Shown here piece after piece: positions 33,496-41,473 of a stretch of DNA of 64,000 bases. The stretch comes from CAMLQK01 sp035690865 (GTDB lineage: Bacteria > Patescibacteriota > Saccharimonadia > Saccharimonadales > UBA4665): positions 124,001-188,000 of the forward strand of contig DASSKE010000004.1 of the NCBI GenBank assembly GCA_035690865.1, in the 5' to 3' direction. Positions within the stretch are counted from its first letter, which is position 1, and each line of letters begins with the position of its first letter. Below the pieces are notes generated by a model. The model searched no databases. It was not told the origin of the DNA and saw only the letters and a program-made list of their open reading frames with translations. The position numbers were made by a program, and so were the translations under genes.

Positions 33496-33561
33496 GCGGC
33501 AGTATACCGTGCTCTCTTGAGATTGGCTATATTGACTTACTGAGGGGTGAGTATATAACTG

Positions 33562-34929
33562 CTACTCGGCAAACGGATGGGCGCGTTTGCTATCAAGCGA
33601 GCGAATGCGCTGTTTATCGCGCTCAAAAAAGAGTTCCACACCACCGGTGGCACCGTTACGATGTTTTTTAATAAGAATGTCCATAATATTCTTGCGCTCG
33701 GTTTCGGGGTTGTAGTAATCCTCGCGGTAAATAAAAGCCACCACGTCGGCATCCTGCTCAATAGAGCCCGATTCACGTAAGTCGGCCAGCTGAGGAATCT
33801 GCGGTTTGCGGTTTTCTACCGAACGGCTCAGCTGACTCAGTGCAATGAGCGGTACATTTAGCTCACGGGCAATACTTTTAAGGCCACGGGAAATTTCAGA
33901 AATTTCCTGCACGCGGTTATCGCCGCCGCCAAATTTGCTGCCACCGCTCATAAGTTGCAAGTAGTCTACGATAATCAGGCCGAGCGGCTGCTTGTGGGCC
34001 TCGCGGCGGGCTTTAGTGCGTAGGTCGCTCACGGTAATGCCGGGCGTGTCGTCAATGAAGATTTTAGCTTCGCCCAGGGCGCCCATGGCGTGACTGATCT
34101 TTTCAAAGTCATTATCGGTGAGGTTGCCAGTGCGTAGTGCCCAGGCATCCACGCCGGATTCCATGGCCAGCAAGCGGTCCACGAGCTGCTCTTTACTCAT
34201 TTCGAGGCTAAAAATGAGTACTGGCTCTTTGGCTTGCACGGCTACGTTGTGCGCCAGGCTCAGTGAGAAAGCGGTTTTACCCATAGACGGGCGAGCGGCC
34301 AAAATAAACAGGTCGCTGCGCTGTAAACCGGCCAGAATGCCATCCATGTCGCGAAAGCCGGTAGGAATGCCGCGCAGTTTATTCTTATCTTTATGGAGGT
34401 CGTCGAGGCGTTCAAAGCTTTCGGCCAGAATGTTCTCAATACTGCTGATTGTTTGCTTAACGTGCTGCTGGCTAACGTCAAACAGATTTGACTCGGCCTC
34501 TTCAATGAGCTCGCGGATGGCTTTGGTTTCGTCGTAGCCTAATTCGGTCAGCTGCTGGCTGGTGGCAATCAGGCGACGACGTACCGCTTTTTGCGCTACA
34601 ATGTCGGCATATTGCTCTACGTGAGCGGCAGTTGGCACAAAGTTAGTCAGCTCCGAAAGGTACCCCGGCCCGCCGATCATATCTAAAAAGCCGGTGGTTT
34701 TAAGCTGGTCAGCCAATGTGAGCACGTCAATTGGACTGCGCCGCTCATATAGTTGCTGCACGGCTTCGTAGATGCGCTTGTGGCGCTGATCATGAAAGTC
34801 GGCGGCGGTTACGATGTCGGCAATTTTAACTAGCGCGTCACTATCAATAAGAATGGCGCCCAGCAAGCTGGCCTCAGCCTCGGGACTGTGCGGAACCTGC
34901 TGTTTTTTAGAAGATTGCTGATCGTTCAT
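33562..34929 (-). CDS. dnaB: Replicative DNA helicase DnaB
   Basis: 455 residues, normal length. The N-terminal helical domain starts PHSPEAEASLLGAILID (about 12-28). The RecA-like ring domain has Walker A ARPSMGKTAFS, the LEMSKEQLVDRLLA segment, Walker B LIIVDYLQLMSG and the arginine-finger region QLADLRESGSIEQDADVVAFIYR. The protein unwinds the parental duplex as a hexamer at the fork. The dnaX stop and this ATG are separated by a single base (TAA-C-ATG), so the clamp-loader subunit and the helicase are translationally coupled. No intein is present. Confidence 0.97.
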   Translation of the reverse strand: MNDQQSSKKQQVPHSPEAEASLLGAILIDSDALVKIADIVTAADFHDQRHKRIYEAVQQLYERRSPIDVLTLADQLKTTGFLDMIGGPGYLSELTNFVPTAAHVEQYADIVAQKAVRRRLIATSQQLTELGYDETKAIRELIEEAESNLFDVSQQHVKQTISSIENILAESFERLDDLHKDKNKLRGIPTGFRDMDGILAGLQRSDLFILAARPSMGKTAFSLSLAHNVAVQAKEPVLIFSLEMSKEQLVDRLLAMESGVDAWALRTGNLTDNDFEKISHAMGALGEAKIFIDDTPGITVSDLRTKARREAHKQPLGLIIVDYLQLMSGGSKFGGGDNRVQEISEISRGLKSIARELNVPLIALSQLSRSVENRKPQIPQLADLRESGSIEQDADVVAFIYREDYYNPETERKNIMDILIKKHRNGATGGVELFFERDKQRIRSLDSKRAHPFAE

Positions 34930-34930
34930 G

Positions 34931-36502
34931 TTATGCGCCCAGCAGTTCCCCGCCGCCAAAAACGTCGTTTACCGTGTCGAGCGGCTTGGTAGATTCTTTT
35001 TCGGCCTGGGCTATGTAGTAGTCGGCCTCTTCTTTGGCCGGAGTGGTTTGCGTACTTGTTACGCCATGGACAATCTCGTCGCCAGCCTCCGGTGACGGCA
35101 CCGGTTTTTTAGGGGTGCCTACAACGCATTCAATAGCCATGTCTAAACCACTCACTGTTTTAATAGTGTCGGTTAGAATTTGCTTGTTGCGCGCCTCATT
35201 GAGGCGTTTTTGGTGAAAGGCAAAGCCGACTTCCAGCGTGACGACCCCTGGTGCAAAGCTGGCGCCAGCAGTTTTGAGGATGCCATATAGCGTGTTGTAC
35301 TTTTTGCGAATTTCGCCGAGCACCTTGAGCCAGGTGTTGGCGTCGAGTGCTTCGCCCGAAGCTGGAACAACGGTGGTCTGCTCCGGCTCGGTGGTGGGTG
35401 CTGTAGCTGCTGATTCTTCTTTTGCGGAGACTTTAGGCTTGGCCACTTTAGGGGCGGGTTTTGTGGTGGGCTTTGGAGCGGGCGCGGGCGGCGCGGGTTT
35501 TGTTGATGCGGGAGGGGGCGCAACAGGCGTGCCTACTGGCGCATCGCTCAGGGCGGCATCGAGCATAATAATTTGCAGCAGCTCGGCTGGTGCATGAGCA
35601 GCAGGAACGTTCAGGAGCTTAGTGAGCAGGCTCATAGTTTGGTCGTGCGGCAGTAGCGGCTGGCCGTTCACTAAAGCATCGCGAACTTTGCCACTGAGTT
35701 GTTTGGCAATTTGGGCTGGGTTTACTCCTTGGGCACGGCATTGGCCTAAAAGCTGCATACATGCAGCAGCATTGTGCGTTTGCACCGCTTGCAGCAGTTG
35801 CGTAACCAGTGCTTCGGGGGCAACCCCGAGTACATTCTGCACATCAGCAGCGGTAATAGTCTGGCGGCCAGAGCGCATCTGGTCGAGCAAACTAATACTG
35901 TCACGAAAGCTACCTTCGCCGTGCGCGGCAATCAGCGCCAGCGCTTCGTCGTCAATGTTTATCTTCTCTTTTTTGGCAATGTCGCGCAGGTGGCCGGCAA
36001 CCTTTGCCAGATCAACTGGCTTAAAGGCATAGCGCTGCGTGCGGCTAATAATGGTTTCGGGCAGCTTGTGCACCTCTGTTGTAGCCAAAATGAAAATAAC
36101 GTGCGCTGGCGGTTCCTCAAGGGTTTTGAGCAGTGCATTAAATGCTTCGCGCGTCAGCATGTGCACTTCGTCGATGATATACACCTTGTACTTGCCGTGG
36201 CTGGGCGCCACGTGCACTTTGTCGCGCAGATCGCGCATTTCGTCAATGCGACGGTTGCTAGCTGCGTCAATTTCGATGATGTCGAGGTGGGCGTTGTCGT
36301 CGCTGTAATCGAGCTGGTTTACTTCGTGAGCCAAAATGCGCGCGATGCTGGTTTTGCCCACACCCCGCGGCCCGGTAAACAGATAGGCATGACTAATCAA
36401 CCCTTTTTTAAGAGCATTGCTTAGCGCCTGCGTAATATGCTCCTGGCCGACAATTTCGGCGAGATTACGCGAGCGATACGTCCTATATAACGCCTGCCCC
36501 AC
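34931..36502 (-). CDS. dnaX: DNA polymerase III subunit gamma/tau, lacking the zinc-finger cysteines
   Basis: 523 residues. AAA+ core: LFTGPRGVGKTS (Walker A 44-52), IIDEVHMLTREAFNALLKTL (Walker B with sensor segment, about 109-128), LATTEVHKLPETIISR, then the clamp-loader lid. A Pro/Ala/Lys-rich linker (about 335-390) precedes a tau-like C-terminal domain. The zinc-binding insert after the Walker A helix, with four Cys in most DnaX proteins, is replaced by a short Cys-free segment (ILAHEVNQLDYSDDNAHLD, about 56-74). GTG 36502 has AGAGG about nine bases upstream. The protein loads the sliding clamp and is co-translated with DnaB. I saw no programmed frameshift heptamer. Confidence 0.96.
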   Translation of the reverse strand: MGQALYRTYRSRNLAEIVGQEHITQALSNALKKGLISHAYLFTGPRGVGKTSIARILAHEVNQLDYSDDNAHLDIIEIDAASNRRIDEMRDLRDKVHVAPSHGKYKVYIIDEVHMLTREAFNALLKTLEEPPAHVIFILATTEVHKLPETIISRTQRYAFKPVDLAKVAGHLRDIAKKEKINIDDEALALIAAHGEGSFRDSISLLDQMRSGRQTITAADVQNVLGVAPEALVTQLLQAVQTHNAAACMQLLGQCRAQGVNPAQIAKQLSGKVRDALVNGQPLLPHDQTMSLLTKLLNVPAAHAPAELLQIIMLDAALSDAPVGTPVAPPPASTKPAPPAPAPKPTTKPAPKVAKPKVSAKEESAATAPTTEPEQTTVVPASGEALDANTWLKVLGEIRKKYNTLYGILKTAGASFAPGVVTLEVGFAFHQKRLNEARNKQILTDTIKTVSGLDMAIECVVGTPKKPVPSPEAGDEIVHGVTSTQTTPAKEEADYYIAQAEKESTKPLDTVNDVFGGGELLGA

Positions 36503-36536
36503 TGTAGATACCTCTCTCCCAAACCCTTATGACACT

Positions 36537-36542
36537 ATTGTA
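36537..36542 (-). promoter_or_regulatory. -10 box of the dnaX-dnaB operon
   Basis: TACAAT on the minus strand. Start of transcription near 36530 gives a 28-base leader with AGAGG. A small stem GCCA/TGGC lies upstream near 36610-36626 without a U tract. Confidence 0.45.
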
Positions 36543-36629
36543 TCTACTTGCCCGCCGTTCGTCCACGGAACGAGGATATTTTACAACTGCCTGCTGTAAT
36601 TGCGCCCTGGCCAGAGGAATTGGCGAGTG

Positions 36630-37808
36630 CTATCCTTTGACTTTGCTTGCAAAATCTATGTGATAATCATACATCCATTTAGTAGCATCACCTCCTTGTT
36701 TAAGGAAAATAGGAAGCAGTAGATCACGTATAAAGCGACCAAAGGCATTGGTCGGTGTCTTGCGACTACCGTTGCGACGAGATTGCTCGACAATTTTCTC
36801 TGCGCGCTCCTTGCGTAGCTCGACAAACTTGGCTAAGGCAGCTTTAGCGTTGGGCAAGTCACGAAGGCACTGCGCCATAACAAGACTATCTTCTAATGCC
36901 ATTGAAGCACCCTGTCCGGCGCTTGGTGAGGGTGCATGGGCGGCATCACCTATGAGACATATCGGGCCTTTTTGCCATTCTGGAATGGTTGCCAAATCAT
37001 AGATAGGGTATCCAATAATGGGTGTTTGGGATTTATCAATGATGTCACTAATAAAAGGTTGGTCATCCGCAAAGGCATCTTTAAGACGCCTATGCCACCA
37101 TTCATTCCCTTTTGCCTCGAGTTCTCCGCGAGCTGGTTGTGTGGATTCGTTAAGGTTAGCGAACCAGAATACGTCGCCATTTGGTTTGACTAAATAACTA
37201 AAGAAGGCTTTTTTTCCGAACACCATCTCTATCTGACCACCGCTGCTAGGGAGGCCGGTGTCGCGCGAATAAGCACTGCAACTTAATAGGCCAGTGAACG
37301 CTGGATGAGGCGAGCCTGGAAAAACAGTATTTCGAACCTGGGAGTGAATGCCATCGCAGGCAATGAGTACGTTGGCAGCCACCTCGCTGCCATCCTCAAA
37401 CTTCGCAATAACATTGTCATCATCAAGAATTTGAACGTCACAAAGCCGCTTATTCCATTCGATTTTAACACCAGCATCCAAAGCTTTCTCGCGTAACGCT
37501 CGGGTGAGATGTCCGCGCTGTATAGTAATGGTATTAGCAGGCACGGTGCCGTAAGATTTGCCAGTGGTTGTCGCGAAATGAAATTCGTTAGTCTGGTAAC
37601 CGTCAGCCAACACCGATTCGTAGGCACCGAGTGTACGCAGCACATCTTGGCCGTTAGGAGTAATCCCTAGAAACGTGCCAACGGCATCACCTGGTCCAGG
37701 ATACGCTTCGTAAATAGTGGCATCGATGCCAATCATTTTGAGAGCCAGTGCGGTCGCAGGGCCAGCTACCCCATTGCCGATAATAATTACCCCAAGCGAT
37801 TTTGTCAT
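36630..37808 (-). CDS. FAD-dependent monooxygenase (PHBH family)
   Basis: 392 residues. FAD-binding motifs of the p-hydroxybenzoate hydroxylase family: N-terminal GNGVAGPATALALKMIG (dinucleotide fold), middle LIACDGIHSQVRNTVF (DG motif) and GPICLIGDAAHAPSPSAGQG (GD motif). It also keeps the conserved Arg in the RGHLTRALREKAL segment. Relatives hydroxylate aromatics and some inactivate antibiotics. ATG 37808 has AGGGGA five bases upstream and is preferred to the start 13 codons earlier. Divergent from a MarR regulator, the typical layout of an inducible detoxification pair. The partner reductant is NAD(P)H by family. Confidence 0.9.
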   Translation of the reverse strand: MTKSLGVIIIGNGVAGPATALALKMIGIDATIYEAYPGPGDAVGTFLGITPNGQDVLRTLGAYESVLADGYQTNEFHFATTTGKSYGTVPANTITIQRGHLTRALREKALDAGVKIEWNKRLCDVQILDDDNVIAKFEDGSEVAANVLIACDGIHSQVRNTVFPGSPHPAFTGLLSCSAYSRDTGLPSSGGQIEMVFGKKAFFSYLVKPNGDVFWFANLNESTQPARGELEAKGNEWWHRRLKDAFADDQPFISDIIDKSQTPIIGYPIYDLATIPEWQKGPICLIGDAAHAPSPSAGQGASMALEDSLVMAQCLRDLPNAKAALAKFVELRKERAEKIVEQSRRNGSRKTPTNAFGRFIRDLLLPIFLKQGGDATKWMYDYHIDFASKVKG

Positions 37809-37891
37809 GACGTCCCCTCTATCATTTGATCTATAAAATAGTTTCATGTATAATACTATAATAGCGTGGCATAAAGAAAGTCGTCAAGTCC
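37809..37891. promoter_or_regulatory. Divergent monooxygenase/marR control region
   Basis: Plus strand: TTGATC (37826-37831), 17 bases, TATAAT (37849-37854); a second TATAAT at 37857-37862. Minus strand: TTGACG (37888-37883), 18 bases, TATTAT (37864-37859). The near-palindrome TATAATACTATA (37849-37860) lies across both promoters and is a good candidate MarR operator, letting one dimer shut both genes. Confidence 0.5.
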
Positions 37892-38338
37892 ATGACAAAG
37901 AATAACCATAATAGCCGATACAACACTAATGACTACAGCACGCGGACTATCTTATTTCATGCAATGGTGGCAGAAAAGCTTGGACTGCATCCGACCGATC
38001 ATAAATGTGTTGTTTTTTTACTAGATGGTCGGAAGACCATGGGTCAGTTAGCTGAATTAACGGGCTTGACAATGGGTGCACAGACAGCATCTGTTGCGCG
38101 CCTGGAGCGGGGTGGCTATATTACTCGTAAAAATGACGTAGATGACCGACGAAAAGTCTATATAGAACTGCGGGCCGAGGGTCTTAAGAAAATGAGTGCC
38201 TATTTTGCGCCTCTTGGCGAGGCAATACAAAAGCTCGAAACTCAATATACGAGTGATGAGCTAGACATAATACATAAATACATGGCTGATACGGCAGCTA
38301 TCCTCAAGCAGGAAACTGACCGACTGAAATCCAGCTAG
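37892..38338 (+). CDS. MarR-family transcriptional regulator
   Basis: 148 residues. Winged-helix core: KCVVFLLDGRKTMGQLAELTGLTMGAQTASVARLE (helix-turn-helix, about 36-70), then the wing GGYITRKNDVDDRRKVYIEL with the family's D-x-R-D-R-R-like turn. N- and C-terminal helices for dimerisation are present. It should repress itself and the divergent monooxygenase and release on binding a phenolic or lipophilic ligand. The gene is visibly more AT-rich in its first 60 codons than neighbouring genes, compatible with recent transfer of the pair, although this was judged by eye. Confidence 0.88.
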   Translation: MTKNNHNSRYNTNDYSTRTILFHAMVAEKLGLHPTDHKCVVFLLDGRKTMGQLAELTGLTMGAQTASVARLERGGYITRKNDVDDRRKVYIELRAEGLKKMSAYFAPLGEAIQKLETQYTSDELDIIHKYMADTAAILKQETDRLKSS

Positions 38339-38453
38339 AATTCATCTATAATTCGATCAAACTAAAAAGAATCGCCTCTTATACGGAGCTGGTTCCTGAT
38401 TTGAATAATCTTGGCTGGGGAGAGGACTCAATCCTCCTAACATACAGCCTAAG

Positions 38454-38621
38454 CTACGCTGGCTCGCCGGGGCGGCCGTCAATCTCGTCGATCATGCGGG
38501 CGACGTCGTACTGCTGCTTTGCGACCGCGTCATCGTCAAGCACTTCCTGTGGGGCGGTGTCCAAGCCCAGTGTCTCAAAAGCTAGTTCCATCGATTTCTG
38601 TGAAGGGTGCGTTTCGCCCAC
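38454..38621 (-). CDS. Small acidic protein, 55 residues
   Basis: Not recognised. Starts MGETHPSQKSMELAFETLG and ends DGRPGEPA; acidic, helical, no membrane segment. GTG 38621 has a perfect AAGGAG seven bases upstream, and a TATTAT -10 lies further up, which is why I call it real. The opposite-strand frame of similar length across 38401-38649 is Ser-rich and lacks a ribosome site, so I read it as a shadow. The 115 bases from 38339 to the gene's 3' end hold only a weak hairpin (GAGGA/TCCTC, about 38422-38436). Confidence 0.6.
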   Translation of the reverse strand: MGETHPSQKSMELAFETLGLDTAPQEVLDDDAVAKQQYDVARMIDEIDGRPGEPA

Positions 38622-38718
38622 GTTCGTTCTCCTTATCAATTCTACCTAAACAGCATAATACAGTAGGGCATCTTTATTTATGGTTTTACTTACAATAGTT
38701 ACCCAATATAACAAGAGG

Positions 38719-39522
38719 TTAATACGGCCAGTCTTCGGGGTTGTAGCTAACCTGCTCGCGGTAACGCCAGTGGTCCTCAATATCCAGGGCCACGGCGCGG
38801 CCGAACTTGGCGCGGCAGGCATCCCGGAACAGATAGGCAGCTGGCGGCAGTGGCGCATCTAAATATATCGGCTCAAAGTGCTTGGCGAGCATCAGCGCGG
38901 CTTCGGCAGCGGTGGCCGCCTCGGTGACATCCTCTGCACGGTAGTAATCAATAAAATGGAAGCGCCGATCAGCGGCGGAATAAATGATATTAGTGCTGCT
39001 CTCTTCGGGCATAATACCGTTATCTTCCATGGCGCAGAGCGTGTCGGCCATGCCACTAAAAACGTGCGGATCGGTCGGCAGTACAAGCGGCTGCGGCGCT
39101 TCCACGGTAATGAGGTCGCTCAACGTAGGGCCTGGAATGTACCGGGTAATCACGGTCGGCACCTCAGTTGGCTGGCCAATATGGTGGGCGTATAATTGTT
39201 CTACACGTGGCACTCCGCTTCCCCGTTCTAGGGCTGCGGTAACCTTATCCATATCTCTGTGCTGGTCTGGGTAGTCAATGGCTCCATCAAAGGAATCCAG
39301 GGCCGTAGCCATGCCTAGTTTGGCCACGAGGTTCGGATTAGAAAGACGGAAAACCATCATTTTGGTGCCCATGCCAACAAAGGCAGGAATCTGTTCGTGC
39401 AGAAAGACTTGGCGCTCAGGCATTTCTTCCATGGAGAATATATCGCTGATTGCTTGCCTGGTCTGCGTCTCAAGGTCGGCTACTTCTTGTCGGTACTGGC
39501 CGAACTCATGGAAATGTGACAT
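38719..39522 (-). CDS. Protein-kinase-like fold protein, unknown substrate
   Basis: 267 residues. The layout resembles a divergent kinase fold: a possible nucleotide-binding Lys in MMVFRLSNPNLVAKLG (about 54-69), a hinge-like ITRYIPGPTLSDLI (about 124-137), and a catalytic-loop-like stretch ending STNIIYSAADRRFHFIDYYR (about 175-194), where Asn and Asp could bind metal. The usual H-x-D is not evident, so it may be a pseudokinase or a metabolite kinase. No membrane segment. The neighbours are unrelated unknowns. Confidence in the frame is high and in the fold modest. Confidence 0.55.
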   Translation of the reverse strand: MSHFHEFGQYRQEVADLETQTRQAISDIFSMEEMPERQVFLHEQIPAFVGMGTKMMVFRLSNPNLVAKLGMATALDSFDGAIDYPDQHRDMDKVTAALERGSGVPRVEQLYAHHIGQPTEVPTVITRYIPGPTLSDLITVEAPQPLVLPTDPHVFSGMADTLCAMEDNGIMPEESSTNIIYSAADRRFHFIDYYRAEDVTEAATAAEAALMLAKHFEPIYLDAPLPPAAYLFRDACRAKFGRAVALDIEDHWRYREQVSYNPEDWPY

Positions 39523-39578
39523 AGAATACTATTAAATCACTGATTGTGGCACGCTACAATATCTGCTACGACAATTAA

Positions 39579-39607
39579 TTGCATAATGCTAAAGACGATG
39601 GTATTAT
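39579..39607 (+). promoter_or_regulatory. Promoter inside the apparent start of the 426-residue gene
   Basis: TTGCAT (39579-39584), 17-base spacer, -10 TATTAT (39602-39607) with TG extension, ten bases before ATG 39618. The TTG that opens the longer frame is thus probably a -35 box. Confidence 0.5.
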
Positions 39608-39617
39608 CTGCAACTAT

Positions 39618-40898
39618 ATGAAGCAGGGGCCAAACCAACAGCTCAGCCGCATTGGCGAAGAGAATATGCCAATCATTAGTGGCTTTTTGGACGCCCATCA
39701 AAAAGTTATCGCTATGGCGCGCGATGAATATGCCGCCGACCCTGCCCAGGCAGAAGTAGCGTATGGCAAGGTGCTGGTGGGTGTTTCTAACGAAGAACAT
39801 GCTGCTGAGCTTGTACTTGAGGCTCGCGATGTTGCTGGCAAGGGGCTTAAGCGTTGGCTGCGCAAGCTGCGCCGTCGTCCGCCGCGATTTGTATCTTTTG
39901 ACATGCAAGCCGACACCGAGCAAGAGCCGCTCGGTTTGGTGTTTGGGTGCGTGCCCGATGGCCGCTACATGTACGACCCGCTCATTCATGGCAAAGCTCT
40001 GGATACAGAACGCGTTGAGCCTAAAACCGGAGGGCTTGAGGACACGCTCAACGCCGCGGTCACTAATTTGAACCGGCAGTTTGAGGAGCCGGAGTTCTTG
40101 ACCGCCTCGCCAACGAATGACTTTAGGTTGCGCACAAATGTTGAGGCGTTCATTGCCCTCGCCAATGACCCGAGTGCCCGCGTGGAGCTTGGCCCGCCAG
40201 CGGCAGACAGCTTTTATGGAGATCGGGCAATCGCTTTTGCCAAGGCTGCCAACCAAGTGCGGCAGCAGTTCCCCGAAATGCAAAGCAAAGAAGAACCACA
40301 GGACATGGGGTTACGCTTTGGTTGGCGCACGCTAGAAACGCTCCCCGGCAAGAACGGCCAATACACAACGGTCAGTGTTTCGCGTCATGGCGGCACACGC
40401 GTTGAGCTGCACGTAGGCACACAATCAACAACACTGCCAGAAAAGGTCCAACTGGAGTGCTTCCCTGATACGGCAAGCGCTAAAGATGCTTTTGTGCGTA
40501 TTCTTGATGAGCGTGGACGCTCCCTCACCCTGGGCCGCGCCGACCGCACGTTGGTACACGGCATGGCTATTGATGCCATGACCTCTGGCGAGCTTATTGA
40601 ACAGCCCCGCGAAAGCGATCTGCTCAAGCCTTCGCAAACCGTACTTGATGTGTGTAAAAATGCGATCGAAACGTCGCAGCACGGCGAGTTTGCCTTTGAA
40701 TATACCACTCAAGAAGGCCAGGTGTGGAAGGGATACATGCACAAAGATGAACATACCGAGAGCGGTTTTGTACTGTTGCTTCAGTCTGCCCAAAGCGGTA
40801 ACGTAATGGTGCACACCTTTAGTGCGGCTGGCACCGGCATGTCGCAGGTCCCCAAGAGCGAAATCCTGCGAATGTACGAAGCCCTCGAGAACTTATAA
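39618..40898 (+). CDS. Unknown protein, 426 residues
   Basis: Not recognised. A soluble protein with an early basic patch (GKGLKRWLRKLRRRPPRF, about 75-92), an alpha/beta middle and a C-terminal half rich in short strands (VSVSRHGGTRVELHVGTQ, FVLLLQSAQSGNVMVHTF). There are no membrane segments and no clear catalytic motif. Start ATG 39618 (13 codons inside the longest frame) is chosen because the preceding TTG coincides with a -35 box. A downstream gene begins 11 bases later with its own ribosome site, so the two are probably co-transcribed. No N-terminal secretion signal. Confidence 0.65.
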   Translation: MKQGPNQQLSRIGEENMPIISGFLDAHQKVIAMARDEYAADPAQAEVAYGKVLVGVSNEEHAAELVLEARDVAGKGLKRWLRKLRRRPPRFVSFDMQADTEQEPLGLVFGCVPDGRYMYDPLIHGKALDTERVEPKTGGLEDTLNAAVTNLNRQFEEPEFLTASPTNDFRLRTNVEAFIALANDPSARVELGPPAADSFYGDRAIAFAKAANQVRQQFPEMQSKEEPQDMGLRFGWRTLETLPGKNGQYTTVSVSRHGGTRVELHVGTQSTTLPEKVQLECFPDTASAKDAFVRILDERGRSLTLGRADRTLVHGMAIDAMTSGELIEQPRESDLLKPSQTVLDVCKNAIETSQHGEFAFEYTTQEGQVWKGYMHKDEHTESGFVLLLQSAQSGNVMVHTFSAAGTGMSQVPKSEILRMYEALENL

Positions 40899-40908
40899 AA
40901 GGAATACC

Positions 40909-41322
40909 ATGAACCCTATTTCCCCCAACCCATCAGAGGCAATCCTTGCAATGCAAGAGCGCCACAGACAAACCCTTCTACTGAATGGCATACTTGATAA
41001 GATTATTATCTATACAGCTGCGGAGTTAGCCGAAGATGCGTTTAGGGAGATCAGTGAGGGGTACCCTGTTGTCCTTGGCTCTACGGCCGAGGACACGACC
41101 CACCTGTTTGTTGCCTTTCAGAATGAAGCTGGCCTTGGTCCTGGACGAGAACTCTCTTCTCGCGTCGCTCGCATTGGTGCTATTGTGGCGGGTCACCCTC
41201 GTCCAAATGTATTTATGGGTATAACTGATGTAGATGTTTCTATTGTCCGCAGCTTGTATGATGATGCGCTCTACCACCAACTGAATGTCGCACATGACTA
41301 CAATCCTGAGCTTGGCTTATAG
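40909..41322 (+). CDS. Unknown protein, 137 residues
   Basis: Not recognised. Starts MNPISPNPSEAILAMQERHR with a helical N-terminal third, followed by alternating strands and helices (IIIYTAAELAEDAF, PVVLGSTAEDTTHLFVAFQ, VFMGITDVDVSIVRSLY). It could be a small alpha/beta domain. ATG 40909 is preceded by AAAAGGAA; the longer frame upstream is the shadow of the previous gene. Likely second gene of the 39.6 kb unit. It ends just before the promoter of the tyrosine-type attenuator. Confidence 0.65.
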   Translation: MNPISPNPSEAILAMQERHRQTLLLNGILDKIIIYTAAELAEDAFREISEGYPVVLGSTAEDTTHLFVAFQNEAGLGPGRELSSRVARIGAIVAGHPRPNVFMGITDVDVSIVRSLYDDALYHQLNVAHDYNPELGL

Positions 41323-41325
41323 AGC

Positions 41326-41354
41326 TTGCCTTTACACTCCAACTCCGTTACAAT
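41326..41354 (+). promoter_or_regulatory. Promoter of the tyrA-like gene and its attenuator
   Basis: TTGCCT (41326-41331), 17-base spacer, TACAAT (41349-41354). Expected start near 41361, three bases before the ATG of the leader peptide. Confidence 0.6.
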
Positions 41355-41363
41355 GCACAGCGT

Positions 41364-41405
41364 ATGTTTACACAGCTCAACAGGTACTATTGCCACCTTT
41401 CTTGA
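41364..41405 (+). CDS. Leader peptide MFTQLNRYYCHLS of a tyrosine-type attenuator
   Basis: ATG at 41364, 13 codons, TGA at 41403-41405. Two adjacent Tyr codons (TAC TAT, 41385-41390) are flanked by Arg and Cys; Phe, His and Leu also occur. It is too short for a functional protein and lies between a promoter and a terminator hairpin in front of a prephenate dehydrogenase-like gene. In attenuators of the trp/phe/his type such peptides act as ribosome stalling sensors. No ribosome site is visible; the transcript would start almost at the ATG. Confidence 0.65.
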   Translation: MFTQLNRYYCHLS

Positions 41406-41457
41406 AGAGAGCTGTTTACGCCTGCCAACCAAACCCGCTCTCCGTAGAGCGGGTTTT
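41372..41457 (+). promoter_or_regulatory. Attenuator with alternative RNA pairings, tyrosine type
   Basis: Four segments. 1: ACAGCTC (41372-41378). 2: GAGAGCTGT (41407-41415). 3: left arm of the terminator, AAACCCGCTCT (41431-41441). 4: AGAGCGGGTTT (41446-41456). 1 pairs with 2 (seven base pairs). 2 pairs with 3 (GAGAGC at 41407-41412 with GCTCTC at 41437-41442). 3 pairs with 4 (11 base pairs, loop CCGT). The 1:2 and 2:3 pairings exclude each other, as do 2:3 and 3:4. Confidence 0.65.
41431..41457 (+). terminator. Intrinsic terminator within the tyrosine-type attenuator
   Basis: Perfect 11-base-pair stem AAACCCGCTCT/AGAGCGGGTTT with a four-base loop. The U tract is short (TTTT, then ACTATAA), so termination may be partial, fitting a regulated site. 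It ends 17 bases before ATG 41474. Confidence 0.65.
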
Positions 41458-41473
41458 ACTATAAGGAGATATA

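Noticed and set aside
36503..36629. Possible SRP RNA between the monooxygenase and dnaX (a common location in bacteria)
   Set aside because: No match to the conserved SRP apical loop (GGAAG...AGCAG) on either strand.
38340..38453. A tRNA in the gap after marR
   Set aside because: No cloverleaf or T-arm consensus on either strand; only a weak five-pair hairpin.
38401..38649. Plus-strand frame of 82 residues
   Set aside because: Ser/Cys-rich, no ribosome site, opposite a well-supported small gene.
41431..41460. Reading the 41.43 kb hairpin only as the end of the upstream unit
   Set aside because: A promoter and a short frame lie between it and the upstream stop, and alternative pairings exist, so attenuation fits better; simple termination cannot be excluded.
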